From assembly GCF_963855985.1 (NCBI RefSeq), contig NC_087100.1:283001-347000 (forward strand): a stretch of 64,000 nt of DNA. The letters are read 5' to 3'. Position 1 is the stretch's first letter, and each line of letters begins with the position of its first letter. This stretch comes from Ostrinia nubilalis (lineage: Eukaryota > Arthropoda > Insecta > Lepidoptera > Crambidae). The notes under the pieces are model-generated. The model made no database searches and was not told the DNA's origin. It was given only the letters and a program-made list of their open reading frames with translations. Shown here piece by piece: positions 21,940-32,741 of the stretch. Both the position numbers and the translations under genes were made by a program.

Positions 21940-22359
21940 TTAGCGGGCGGGCACGGCGTCCTCCACCACGCCCGCCTCCTGCATGACGCACACGCAGCCC
22001 ACGGACACGCGCAGCGGCTGCGACTGGTCCTCCTTGGGGAAGTACACCATCACCGTGTCCTCCACCTCCACGCAGGCCAGCGACAGCCCGGCGTGCTGGT
22101 GCTGGCAGCACTCGTTCTTGGGCACGTTCTTGAGCGCGCACCACTGGTTCACGTCGCGCGCGCAGCGCAGCATCTTGATCCTTTGCGGGATGCGCGCGGC
22201 GTCCTCGTCGATGGTCACCTCCACCGGGCACACGGTCTGGTTCAGCACCGCCGTCAGGTCCAGGGCGCGCGGCTCCCGGCCGGCCAGCGGCAGCGTCGCG
22301 GCGAGTCCCACCAGCGATGCCATCACCATGAAGGCTACTGTCTGGGAGCGCACATCCAT
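21940..22359 (-). CDS. secreted eight-cysteine cystine-knot protein, IL-17-like (array gene 3, mosaic)
   Basis: A 139-residue protein starting MDVRSQ in an excellent context (ACC before, G after). From LPLAGREP onward it is identical to genes 1 and 2, with all eight cysteines, NQTVCP and RVSVGCVCVMQ. The signal peptide differs at several positions (for example QTVAFMVMA against KTLALVVVA). The nucleotide match to gene 2 is nearly perfect up to about 22295 and then falls abruptly, so the gene is a mosaic, most simply from gene conversion or unequal crossover. The secreted product should be the same as that of genes 1 and 2, while the promoter and leader are distinct, so expression may differ. 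Function is inferred only from cysteine pattern. Confidence 0.85.
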   Translation of the reverse strand: MDVRSQTVAFMVMASLVGLAATLPLAGREPRALDLTAVLNQTVCPVEVTIDEDAARIPQRIKMLRCARDVNQWCALKNVPKNECCQHQHAGLSLACVEVEDTVMVYFPKEDQSQPLRVSVGCVCVMQEAGVVEDAVPAR

Positions 22360-22598
22360 GGTCGCTTGTTTCGAGTGCGAAACACGAGGAGACGGCAGAG
22401 TCGGGTTTGTTCGCCGGAGCCTGCACTTCGAATGGTCACTGGTGATGTCGATGGTACTCTTGAGTAGAATAGTTCAATCCAGGTGTTTAATTCAAGTCAA
22501 TGCAATATCTTTATTTTTAATATCTTTAGTCACGGAAGCGCTTACGTCTGCGCTGTAGGAAGGTTGCACGACAATAAGGCTCGGCGCGAGACGGCGAA

Positions 22599-22608
22599 CT
22601 TTTTAAGA
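22599..22608 (-). promoter_or_regulatory. TATA-like element, array gene 3
   Basis: The minus strand reads TCTTAAAAAG at the place of the CTTTAAAAAG element in the other units. It lies about 240 bases before the start codon because this unit has about 60 extra bases in the 5' UTR. Confidence 0.45.
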
Positions 22609-24244
22609 TACGCGCGCGACGTTCATGCATGTGCGCGTATAAACCAAAACAAATACCCAACTCACACAAACTCACTCAGGAAGATACACGTCATTGTTTC
22701 AAAAAATATTTCCATAGATGTTTCATAAGAATTATATTAATTTTCCCATCTCATATAATTTTAATAGGTTATCACCTGTACCGTGAGAGAGTACATCTAA
22801 AAAATAGCTAAATGAAATACTGGAGATTAAAATGATTAAGAATTAATGCTAAGAATGAAGTGTGATTGCTATGAATGCGATGAAAGCACTGATTTATTGA
22901 ATGGAATTAGAACTAGAGAACGCACAAACGGCGGGTGTAATACAATAATTGTACGTACACCGTACATTACCATTCCATTCATAAAATAATTATCTAAACT
23001 TCTACTTCATTCGCCCTAGTCATCGTCACTCATTATTACGAGTATCTTTCCAAATTCTGCGCGCGAGATAACGGGTGTAGATATTTGGAGTTGGATTAGT
23101 TCGAGATCTCAAGTAAACAATGATGTATCACCAAATTATGCCAGTATCGTGTGAGGCAATGATGCCGGAAGATGAAAATAGTGTTTTTTTATCTCTTCGT
23201 TCTTTTAATTAATATATCTGTGCAGTTAATTCATTTGAGTCCTAGGCTGAAGCACATGAAGATCACAGCACAAGCACAAGTATTTAGATCACTTCTAGTT
23301 AGTTTAACTCTACATTTTACACGCGTTACTTGTCTACTTTATTTAAATGACTTTTAAATGAAAAGTTGTGTTGTTAAATAAAAAAATAAAAATAAAAAAG
23401 AGCATAATAAAAAGTGAATAATTTTGAATGACAAGAGTGCATGGACTTTGCCCGCCTAGCTGTCTCCGCTCGCCCAGACAGCCTGTTCATCCACCCGGCC
23501 AAACAGCGCCCGCCCATGCCCAAAGGATATAAAGTGACAAGCCTGAAGAGCTTTGTGTAAGCTCGTTATTTTTTTTTTACTGTGACGATAAATGTAGATG
23601 TATTCTTATGTTTAGTGTGTGCTTGTATAAACTATCGTTATACAACTTAAGTGCTAAGTGCTGACAGAGGTATGAACTATGAATGTATTTTTTTTAAGTA
23701 GATTTAACTCTCACATTTTTCTGAATTAATTTTTAATTAAGATTTTTGTAATAATAAAAAAAAAGATAAAAATCATTTATTATATGACAAAAGCAGTCCA
23801 GTTTGGTTAGTAACAATTTGATCTTAGGGACTAAGTTAGTAGAGTTAGTAACAATGTTCTTAGAATATAAAGACACTACATTAACGTACTGTTAATTAAT
23901 TTGATTTTATGGATACCATCTTTAATAAGTATATGAGAATGAATATTCGTTATTAAATTGTTGCTCGTTAGACAACATTCTTGTTTTTTGTTTTTTTTTT
24001 CTTTATTTGGAAAACATACAGCTTAGCCAACATGGGGGCAATAAGGTGGTTTCTTTTTCGCTAATTAGTATACTCGTACGTACTGTAGGTATCTATAGTT
24101 CTCTACGAATTGATGTATGTTTATTAATTCGGAAAAGTTTTCCTGTACTTCATCCATTCACGGTTTTAAGTCACCAATTTCTATACTTCACCTCAAAGAG
24201 TCCTATTTGTATGTTAGATGACGCCAACATCATTTTGGTCACTA

Positions 24245-24302
24245 GGCAATGACTGATGCCTTCCCATGGGACCAATCCCATGAGAAGGCATCAGTCATTG
24301 CC
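24245..24302. repeat. 58-bp near-perfect hairpin
   Basis: The arms GGCAATGACTGATGCCTTC and the inverse GAAGGCATCAGTCATTGCC pair over most of their length, continuing through CCCATGGGA / TCCCATGAG with one mismatch and a loop of only a few bases. The loop is short for a typical pre-microRNA; a foldback remnant is as likely. Confidence 0.65.
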
Positions 24303-25091
24303 TTCTCACATTGGCGGGTGCGTGTATAATTTTGGTTTGTTTCCTTGATTCCGTACCAAAATCGTAGTTCAATTTTCCCCATGGCGCCGTCGGAGTTATT
24401 CACTCAATATCTCTGTCAACCCTCAATAGCATAGATTTTGTAATATAGAAATCCCTACCTAATTATTACAAAAAAATACTTTTCAAAATGTACGATCTAA
24501 TGTTGTACAAACGCTGGCCAAAACTTCAATATTATTTCAGCCACAGGTTTTTCACTGCTGAACATAGTAACATAGGCTCATCCCTTTCCCATCCCCTTAG
24601 TAAAAATCTTTAAAATAGAAATTTCTCCCAAACTACAAGTTTTGAAATGTTGTCTGAGAAGGTCCTTAAAGATTCGTCACCACTAAGTTATTAGGTTGGG
24701 ATATGCAAAAAATACGTCGCGAATTTCCAAATGAGCATAATGTTATGAAACAAATGATATCATTGGCGCGGCTCGCAGGTGGCTCGCGGGTCGCTGGCCG
24801 CCGCGACCTTGCCTGCGAGCTGCGCTTGCGCCGCGCGACGCGAGCACGCGCTGATTGCTCCAGCAGCACAGTATGGTAACATACAGAAGCCCCGGCCCTA
24901 GTAAGCGTGACAGTTAGGTCAGCTGATTAGCAAGGTAGAGAGATAAGAGCACAGAGTCCCCAGAACTAACACTGTATGTGGACGATAAGTATCGTACATT
25001 ACGCCAATCTGCAGTACGATGAAGGGGTCAACGTGTAGAAATGGAATATTCGACAGTAAACGACAAAAGTACATAATACGTTAGTTAGACT

Positions 25092-25147
25092 ATACCACGT
25101 ACAGTTAAATATCGAACTATAACCACGTACAGTTAAATATCGAACTT
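25092..25147 (+). repeat. 28-bp unit repeated twice
   Basis: Two tandem copies sharing ACCACGTACAGTTAAATATC at a 28-base spacing. A minor local duplication. Confidence 0.75.
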
Positions 25148-28100
25148 ATCACAATTGCTATTTATTCGCAGTGTAATGTAAGTGTAACCTTTACATTATA
25201 AAAGAAAACACAAATATAAAAAATATTTGTAAGTAAGCCTACTAAGCCTTATTTAGCTGCGTTACCGCGCGTGCTCTATTGCCGGCCGCGAGGTTCTAAC
25301 GACCACATATTTATTAGTCGTTTATTTCTCAATCTAATGGTTCTAATTTAGATTTTTATTAATTTTGATTCACTTTAAGTCCCATATTCTATTTCAATGA
25401 TTGCCTGTTTCACCACTTTCCATATCCGTTCGGGCACTAATATCAAGACTTAACAAGAAGAAGAAGTACCTATAGGTACTCATATGAGTTCCTTCCTGAC
25501 CGAGGAGGCAGGAGGAATAGGAAGTAGCTGGTTGTCCTGTGGAAAGCAATAAATTTTTGCGGTCGTAGATTTCTCACACAAGCAAAATGACGTATTAATT
25601 CATTACCAGATGCAATAATGCGGGAAAGAATAAAACAAATAATAATGCGTACGTCAAGAAAAATACAGAATTACTTAATTCAAAACAAATGTGTCAACAA
25701 TTGAAATGTCATTCCTGTATGTTGTGTGGTTGTGACCGATTTACCTTACACTAAGAACTTGATTTAGATTTACCCTACATTAAGAATAAACTCAATATTT
25801 ACTTAGGACGATATTTCCTTAAACTTAACAATTGAAAGTTGAAGGCCCCTACAAACATTGATACTCTTTTACTAGCAACTACTGATACAATGCTACCTAA
25901 GATACTACTTGCACCAAACAAAAACATTATCTTATCAGCGAAAGTGAAAACATATTTTTTCAATTAAGTCTATTTGTTCGACTGTACAAGTTCTACCGAA
26001 GAAAACGCAGAAAATTTTGTAAACATTGATGCAAACGTTTCGTTCATAAAAGTAATATTATGCAATGAACAACGTATTATAAAATGAGGAAACTTCTAAC
26101 GGCACTCTTGAGGGGAAATAATAAGGAAACGTAATCGTAGGTATTTTAATAAAATTATGATGCCGAGTGACGCGATGGCATTATTTAAAAACTCTATGGC
26201 ACAAAATTAAGTGAAAGAAGGAAAATTTTAAGACATTTTCTAACAGATAAGCTTCAAATTCTTTAAACTTTTTGGATAATTATCAATAGTGTTTTAATAC
26301 CTGTGTCTATTACTTCATTTTTGTATTCAGGAAAATTGATTCTTACTATAAGCTGAGCCTTGAGAATTGTCTACTTTTTTTGTTCAGCTATACCTTTCAC
26401 ACGCACAAAAACTAAAGGCATGAGTCGAAACTGTTCGTAGAATCAAGATTTGTTAGTAAGCGCGGATGCTGCGGAGCCTGGCACAAGCCGTGAGTCATGG
26501 CGCGGGCTGCCCCATGACGTCGGCCGCCCTCTCACGACCCTCGCGAGTGATCGCCCCCACTTTCCCTAAAAGCTTTCAACGGTCTGTGGCCAAGGCCAAC
26601 GGTAAAAGTTCAGTAATCATGGCGAAATGGCAATATATTCGTAGAATCAGGATAAAACTGACTAACTACAATAAATAAACATTTATAATTTATTTTACTA
26701 AGACTTTAGAGTCAAATAAACGTATAACTGTAGGTAAGTTTAAAATGAAAATACAATAACGAAGCCTCCACAGTTACTGATGTTCAAACGAAGAATAGTA
26801 TTCTTTTGCAATTAAACGAAAGTTTCATATGACTTTTTTCAGCCAAATAAGAAGACAGTGATTAAGTAGAGTTTACTAAAAGAGTGTGGGACTATTGGTA
26901 GAGTAGTAGTTTGCCAAACAATTTATAAACATCCTGTGTTGTTGTTGTTATCGTGTGCTAAGCTTTTAGTCTCACGCAAGAAATTATAAATTTAAATCAG
27001 TCAAAACTTTCTCATGATCTATTAATAGATCGCAATATTTCACCATAATGAAGGTCACTCTTCCGTCCGCTATTGCACCATGGTCGAATCCGCGTGCTCA
27101 TGACATAACTGTAAACGCGAACGCACACGCGCGTGCGGCGATACGCGGCACCTGCCTCTTTCCTCGCGGCCTTGACCCACACATGTAAAGTGTTCGGATC
27201 CGACTTACATGACGTTGCAATCTATAGAATGCTTGGTTAAAATTATAAAAAAACATCAAAATCTTCTATGAGTAATTGTGTAGGACAGCAATTTCTGTCA
27301 ATGAATCGAATTTAGCTACGATCTACGACGCTACGGTTTACTGTAAGATGACGTACTACGAAAATTCGTAGCATTTACTATTTTAGTAGTGGAATATAAT
27401 TATTTTAGCATAGAGTTGCATGTTACCGAATGTTTATGTATTATAACGTGTTACTGTAATATCATTCTGTTATAATATTATTCAATAGTAAAAGGTGATT
27501 ATCTCAAGTATGATGAGTCGGTCGGGATTCCCTCGGATTTCCTGTGTGTAAATAAACAAATGCGACCGTATAACCTGCATGCATTCTTGCGATGCGACCT
27601 CAGAGCTGATAATGCAACATTGTGAAACCAGACCGTTAAAGTTGTGTGGCGCAACACCAGCGCAGGCGCCGCTACAAACCGCAATAGAAGTTATCTTCTC
27701 ACATTTTTCCTTATGCATATGACAATAAAGTTCACACACTACGTTTGCTCGTTGTACATTTTTTGCATACCGATTCACAAAAAAGCATGTTGGCCACGCG
27801 ACGGGGTCGTGGTCTATATGATTCATTCAGAAGTCCTTTGGCTGGCCAACGGCCGAACCAGACTACAGTCATGTTTGAACTTGTTTAATTCACAATATTT
27901 TGGAATTGGAATGTCTATTGGAATGCCATATTTTTCCCCTTAAATGTACAAAATATCCGTGTGGACTTTTTAACCGGAGCACAATTATTAGTTAAGAGAT
28001 TCTGCGATATTATTTCACTGTTTCTATGAGCATAATATGTTCAGTCTAGTCATACATGACAAATGAGCGTTGAGTGTTGTAAATTAATATGCCGCCAAAA

Positions 28101-31100
28101 TGCGGGCTGGTAAATACAAAGTTAATGCCTTTGGGAAATACGACGATGTCGATGCTTACCGAATCGAAAATATAATCGCATGATCTTGAGTAGTTACGGA
28201 TTCCCACTTAACTTTTGAGACTGGTTTCATCTTTATGAATATATGGTAATTATTGACATTATACCTAATAATGGTCATCTTGAAGTTAGATGCCGCCGAC
28301 CTTCGGTTTCTTAAGACCGGTCTTGAAATAATTATAGATTGTAATAAAACACCGCTCGCAACCAGTCTCGCAAATTAAATAGCAGGTCTTGTATTAATGA
28401 TTGATTAGGACTAATGCTGAGTTAGAGCCGATTAGTCTCAAGTAGTTTCTTAAGTAAAGTTTAACTAAACTGAACTTAGTAATGCTGAGTTAGAGATCTT
28501 GGTAGCTTTTATTGTTTTGGCAACAAGGGCAAGTGTAGGGTTTTTCAAATCCTACAAAACATTATATTCTTTAAATCTTATTTTTGTACAAAAAGTTCTG
28601 CCTTGTTACTTCTTTATTTTGGCATCAAATTACAAAAACAATCTTAAACGACCAGTTGTAGTTTTGTTCACAAGATCAGATTTAGGCTAGTGAAGCAACG
28701 CGGCTATGTTCGCGGCCGCGACCAGCCGGCCACATCCTTGTCAGTTGCAATGTTTACTCGGCGAGTCGCGTGCGCACTAGAGCGCAATCGCGCAAATCCG
28801 GCCCGCCTGAATTAAATCCGTGTCAAAAATATGACTTCCAGGTCATAATAAAAATAATTGCCTCATCTCGCCCAGCTGAAATTGCGCCAAACTATTCCAA
28901 ATCATCACGGGTAAATGTGCTGACGTCAGCATGTTATCCCAATAGCTTATTGCCCCATTAGGCTGGTCGGCTCATTAGTAAAACAAGACGCGATGATTGC
29001 TCAAGCCCACGTGTTATCGAGGCGATCGCGGACGTGACGTGTGCGTGCGGCGCGGCGCGTAGCACGAGCGCCGCACGTGACGTGTGCGACACACCCGCGC
29101 CCGCGCACTGCGTCTTCATACCAGACACTTGCTCTAGATGTTATTCAAAAAGCTATTAGGATCCTATATCGACGTCATGCTAGTTTCATATTATTGCTTA
29201 TTTATTATAGTCTCATGTTAAACCGTACGTTATAATAAGTTTCAGAGTGTTTTGTATTTCAGGAACTATTGCGATTTGTATTTCTTACCAAAACAATTTA
29301 AGCAACCTTTTAATAAGGTCATGAAACACGATTATTTTCTTCTAAAAATTAAAATTTCAGTTTTAAATAGATTTTGAGTTAAGAAACTGAAAACAAACTT
29401 TCAGTTTTGTTTCAATATTAATTTAGTGCAATATTTAGTTTAAGATTTTTATTTATTTACTTGTCTAATAATATCTTTTTTGTTGTTTGAAATGAATTGA
29501 TTTTTCATGTCATCCTTCAAGTGTACCGCGACAACGCGTGCGCATCTGGGTCGCGCCCGCGCACGGTCACGGACCCCGGGTCTGCAGACATTACACACAC
29601 ACTACCACTCACATGTTACATTCTGTGTGTTTCGGGAACACGAGCGTTTGTGAAACATGTGGACGCAATGTTCTCGTACGTCATTGATTTCGTAATAAGC
29701 GTGGTGTTTTATAACACCTAAATGGACATAAATGATATTTTGAGAGGCAAGTTTTTCATATTTTTTACAAACGACCGATTTTTTTAAATTATTATTATTT
29801 AAATTGTATAACTAATAAAAATGTAGAGTATTTTTTACATATACAATTTATAAGTGATCGATTTCATAATGATTATGCCGATAATATTCTTGAATGATGC
29901 CGATTTCTCACTAAACCGTCAGTTTACTGTTTTGGGTCATGCGTCACGCGGCGAACGTCTCGGCCCACTTGTGAGATTCCGCCGAGACAACTCAGCGTTA
30001 CAATGCAGTTCTCCGCACGTGAATAGGATGAGTTCTCTTTGATCTATTACCTAATCCGCTCGTAGATTACGTTGAGACCCCCGAGAGTGCGTGCAAAAAC
30101 TGCGTGCGTCAGAAAGGACAAACAAAGGAGCGGCGCGGACGTCTGTTCAAACACGGGGCGGTTTCTGGAACTCATAATAATGGGGCAGAATCAAAAGATC
30201 TCGGTGTGAAGCGCCGGCGCTATCTACGTCACAGTACTCGGAAGCTGCGCGTCAAAGTCGCACCTCTGCTCCTGAACAAAAGGGCGTCCGGCTTGGCCAC
30301 AAACAGAACCATATTATTTTGTTGTCCCTGTAACCGAATCGTAAATAGCAAGTTAACGCAGGTTTAACACTATCGCCATTCATAGGTTCTGTGAATATTG
30401 AATCATACTTAACGGCCTTTTACGACAGTCAAGTTAGTTATCTCTTAGGAATTTGTATTGAATGTTTTCGGCAGTGGGCTTCATTGTAAACACGTTAAAG
30501 TAAAGCTAATTATGTCTTTTGTGAAACGGAAGTGCGATTGTTATCAACGAGCGAGGTATTTATTGACTCTAGAAGCTCATCTATGAATTGTGTCTCTATT
30601 TTTTTTGGTTGAAATCACTTGAACAACTTGTGAACACAAGATGATTACATGAACCAAATGGAATAATAAAAATGAAATGAAAGATTTCACACTGTATTTT
30701 GCAAGAGCAGCTATTGAACAGCTGATGACAAATCAAGAATCTTGATTAGCCAATATAGTAACGTCCGCGTCCTTGGCAAGGCAATTGCCGAAACCTCTCG
30801 GTCTAGTGACGTATCTCGTTGAATGGACGTGAGTCAGGGCACGAAGCGATCGAGACAAACTGCGCCCACGCAACTTTAACGGTTCTGTCGACGAGATGTC
30901 TTGCAGAAGAGTTCTGAGGAAAGTAATGTGAAGGTTAACCAATTCAAATTGAATATTAAACACTTTTACAATTAGCTTCGATGCATCTGGCCATTCTTAA
31001 TAGTACCATGTAGTTAAGACTCTTCGCCACGACGAGCTCAGGAATTCAGGATGTCAGCTTAGAAACTGAAGTTAGAACTTTAAGAATTTTTACTATTTAT

Positions 31101-31338
31101 TATTTATCAAAGCTAAGGCCGCCGTGGTGAAAAAAAATCTGATGATAATGATGTGCTTAAGCCTATGTCCAAGTAAGATGTAAAATAGTAAAGTTATTAA
31201 GGTAGAAATTATCATACTTAAAGAAAAACGGGCCTTAAGTTTTAATTTGTGATCGTTAAAAGTAAAATAATTACATTAACAGAATTTGATATGAGCAATG
31301 AATTTCATTTTATTTTATTGACAAATCTAGTCGATCTA

Positions 31339-31546
31339 CACTCGCGAGCAAAAATATGGAATCACTTATTTATTCCGAGCGATCATAAGAACTAAATGAC
31401 TAGTAGAAGATCAATAAAAATGGTACCATTTTAAAGGAGATATTATAAACTTAAAATTGATACCATAGATACATACAATACATAGTCATTCAGTTCTTAA
31501 GACCGCTCGGAACATAAAGGGGTGATTCCATATTTTTGCTCGTAAG
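31339..31546. mobile_element. mariner-type MITE
   Basis: The inverted ends share CGAGCAAAAATATGGAATCA and continue inward with CCGAGCG and AAGAACT-type blocks to AGTCATT. The flanking TA on both sides fits a Tc1/mariner target site. At about 208 bp it is too short to encode a transposase. Confidence 0.7.
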
Positions 31547-31856
31547 TATATATTGTAAGTAATTAGTTGCGAATGCACGTCATATCATATGAGACCTATC
31601 CACTCACTGACATGGCCTGCTAAATTAATTGATGCTTCATTGTTTAACATGCATGAGATATGATAATGAGACAGTGCGCCACACACGGCCGGTCTATGAA
31701 CGAGCGGATTTCCCATCCGTTGCGTAAGCGATTCTTAGATATGTCTCTGCGCACGTGAACCACATTCGGCTGTCACTACGTCATAGAATTTTTCGGTAAA
31801 ATTACATACAGATTTTTTGTGAGATAGACCCATATTTGGCAGTCGGTCAAAGTTAT

Positions 31857-32284
31857 TTTCAACCGACTTCAAAAAAGGAGGAGGTTCTCAATTCGACCCG
31901 TATGTTTTTTTTTCTATGTTTGTTACGCGATAACTCCGCCAATTATGAACCGATTTGAACAAATCTCAGATCAGATCTCAGATTTTTTCTGCGTATAGGT
32001 AATACCTCAAGGGTGGTCCCATTTAAATTTAATAATAGAAAAAACAACCCCCAAGGGTGGAAAATTGGGGATGAACTTTTTTATACGCAATATCTCCGCC
32101 GATTATAAATAAATTTGAACGATTATTTTTTTGTTGAATAGGTATTATCAAAAGGGTGGTTTCATGCGAATTTGAAGAAAATATTTCACCCCCAAGGGTG
32201 GAAAATTGGGGATGAACTTTTTTATACCCAATATTTTCAATTTTTAGTTTTTTTTTGTGTTCACGCATTTGAAGTCGGTTTTAT
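31857..32284. repeat. interspersed repeat with AACCGACTTC inverted ends
   Basis: It begins AACCGACTTCAAAAAAGGAG and ends GAAGTCGGTTTT. The interior carries a duplicated block (CCCCCAAGGGTGGAAAATTG, followed by GGGATGAACTTTTTTATAC) at about 32047 and 32190, plus two copies of a segment with ATCTCCGCCGATTAT-like text. The type is common in lepidopteran genomes. The superfamily is not established here. Confidence 0.6.
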
Positions 32285-32541
32285 TTTTTTAAAAGTTAAT
32301 TATTAAGTATCAATTATACTTTTGGAGTTTGGATATTTTGACTGTCAACAAGTTTTCAGGGTTTTCTTTGGGCTGGCGCTAAATTGCAACGATACACATT
32401 TGTATTGTAATAAACTTCAAGAACCTATGACATTGACACAAGCCACACGCGTGCGTGACACCGCATGTTACAAAGTTCACACGATCGCGATCGCGCGCCG
32501 CAGCTCATAACCGTGGGAATGCCAAACCGTTTTATTGATAT

Positions 32542-32741
32542 TACAGCCGGTTTCTGAAGTGAGATTTAAACTTGAGAATGATCATTCTCTACTTAAGAAT
32601 GAAGTTAAGCTTATTCTGTTTCTGAATTGATTTGAGATTCAAGTCGAATTCAATGTTTACTTTATTAAAATAGGCTTTCATACTTAAGTAGAAAAATGAG
32701 CACGCTCAAGCTAAAAATCTTAATTCAGAAACCGGGTGTAA
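32542..32741. mobile_element. 200-bp MITE with CCGGTTTCTGAA ends
   Basis: The terminal inverted repeats ACAGCCGGTTTCTGAA and TTCAGAAACCGGGTGT bound a non-coding AT-rich interior that also contains several partly complementary segments built on ACTTAAG. No clear target duplication. Confidence 0.65.

Larger units (their letters stand above)
21711..22730 (-). repeat. tandem duplication unit 3 (partial)
   Basis: The left part (21711 to about 22295) is nearly identical to unit 2. Right of that the match drops: the signal-peptide codons, 5' UTR and promoter are related but diverged, with about 60 extra bases at 22465-22529. Homology fades near 22730, so only the gene and a short flank are present. 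Confidence 0.75.
22731..31338. other. 8.6-kb stretch with no supported gene
   Basis: Only short open frames on both strands with no recognisable domain. GC-rich patches lie at about 23450-23520, 24770-24860, 26460-26560, 28720-28790 and 29040-29110. No element with clear ends was found apart from the hairpin at 24245 and a short tandem repeat at 25092. This could be intergenic DNA or part of a long intron; the sequence does not decide. Confidence 0.35.

Noticed and set aside
14225..22558. Long alternative frames over the three array genes, for example plus-strand 191 codons at 21983-22558
   Set aside because: They repeat at every copy because the DNA is duplicated, and lack the signal peptide plus cysteine pattern. 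The true frame is the one conserved against the divergent 6.7-kb copy.
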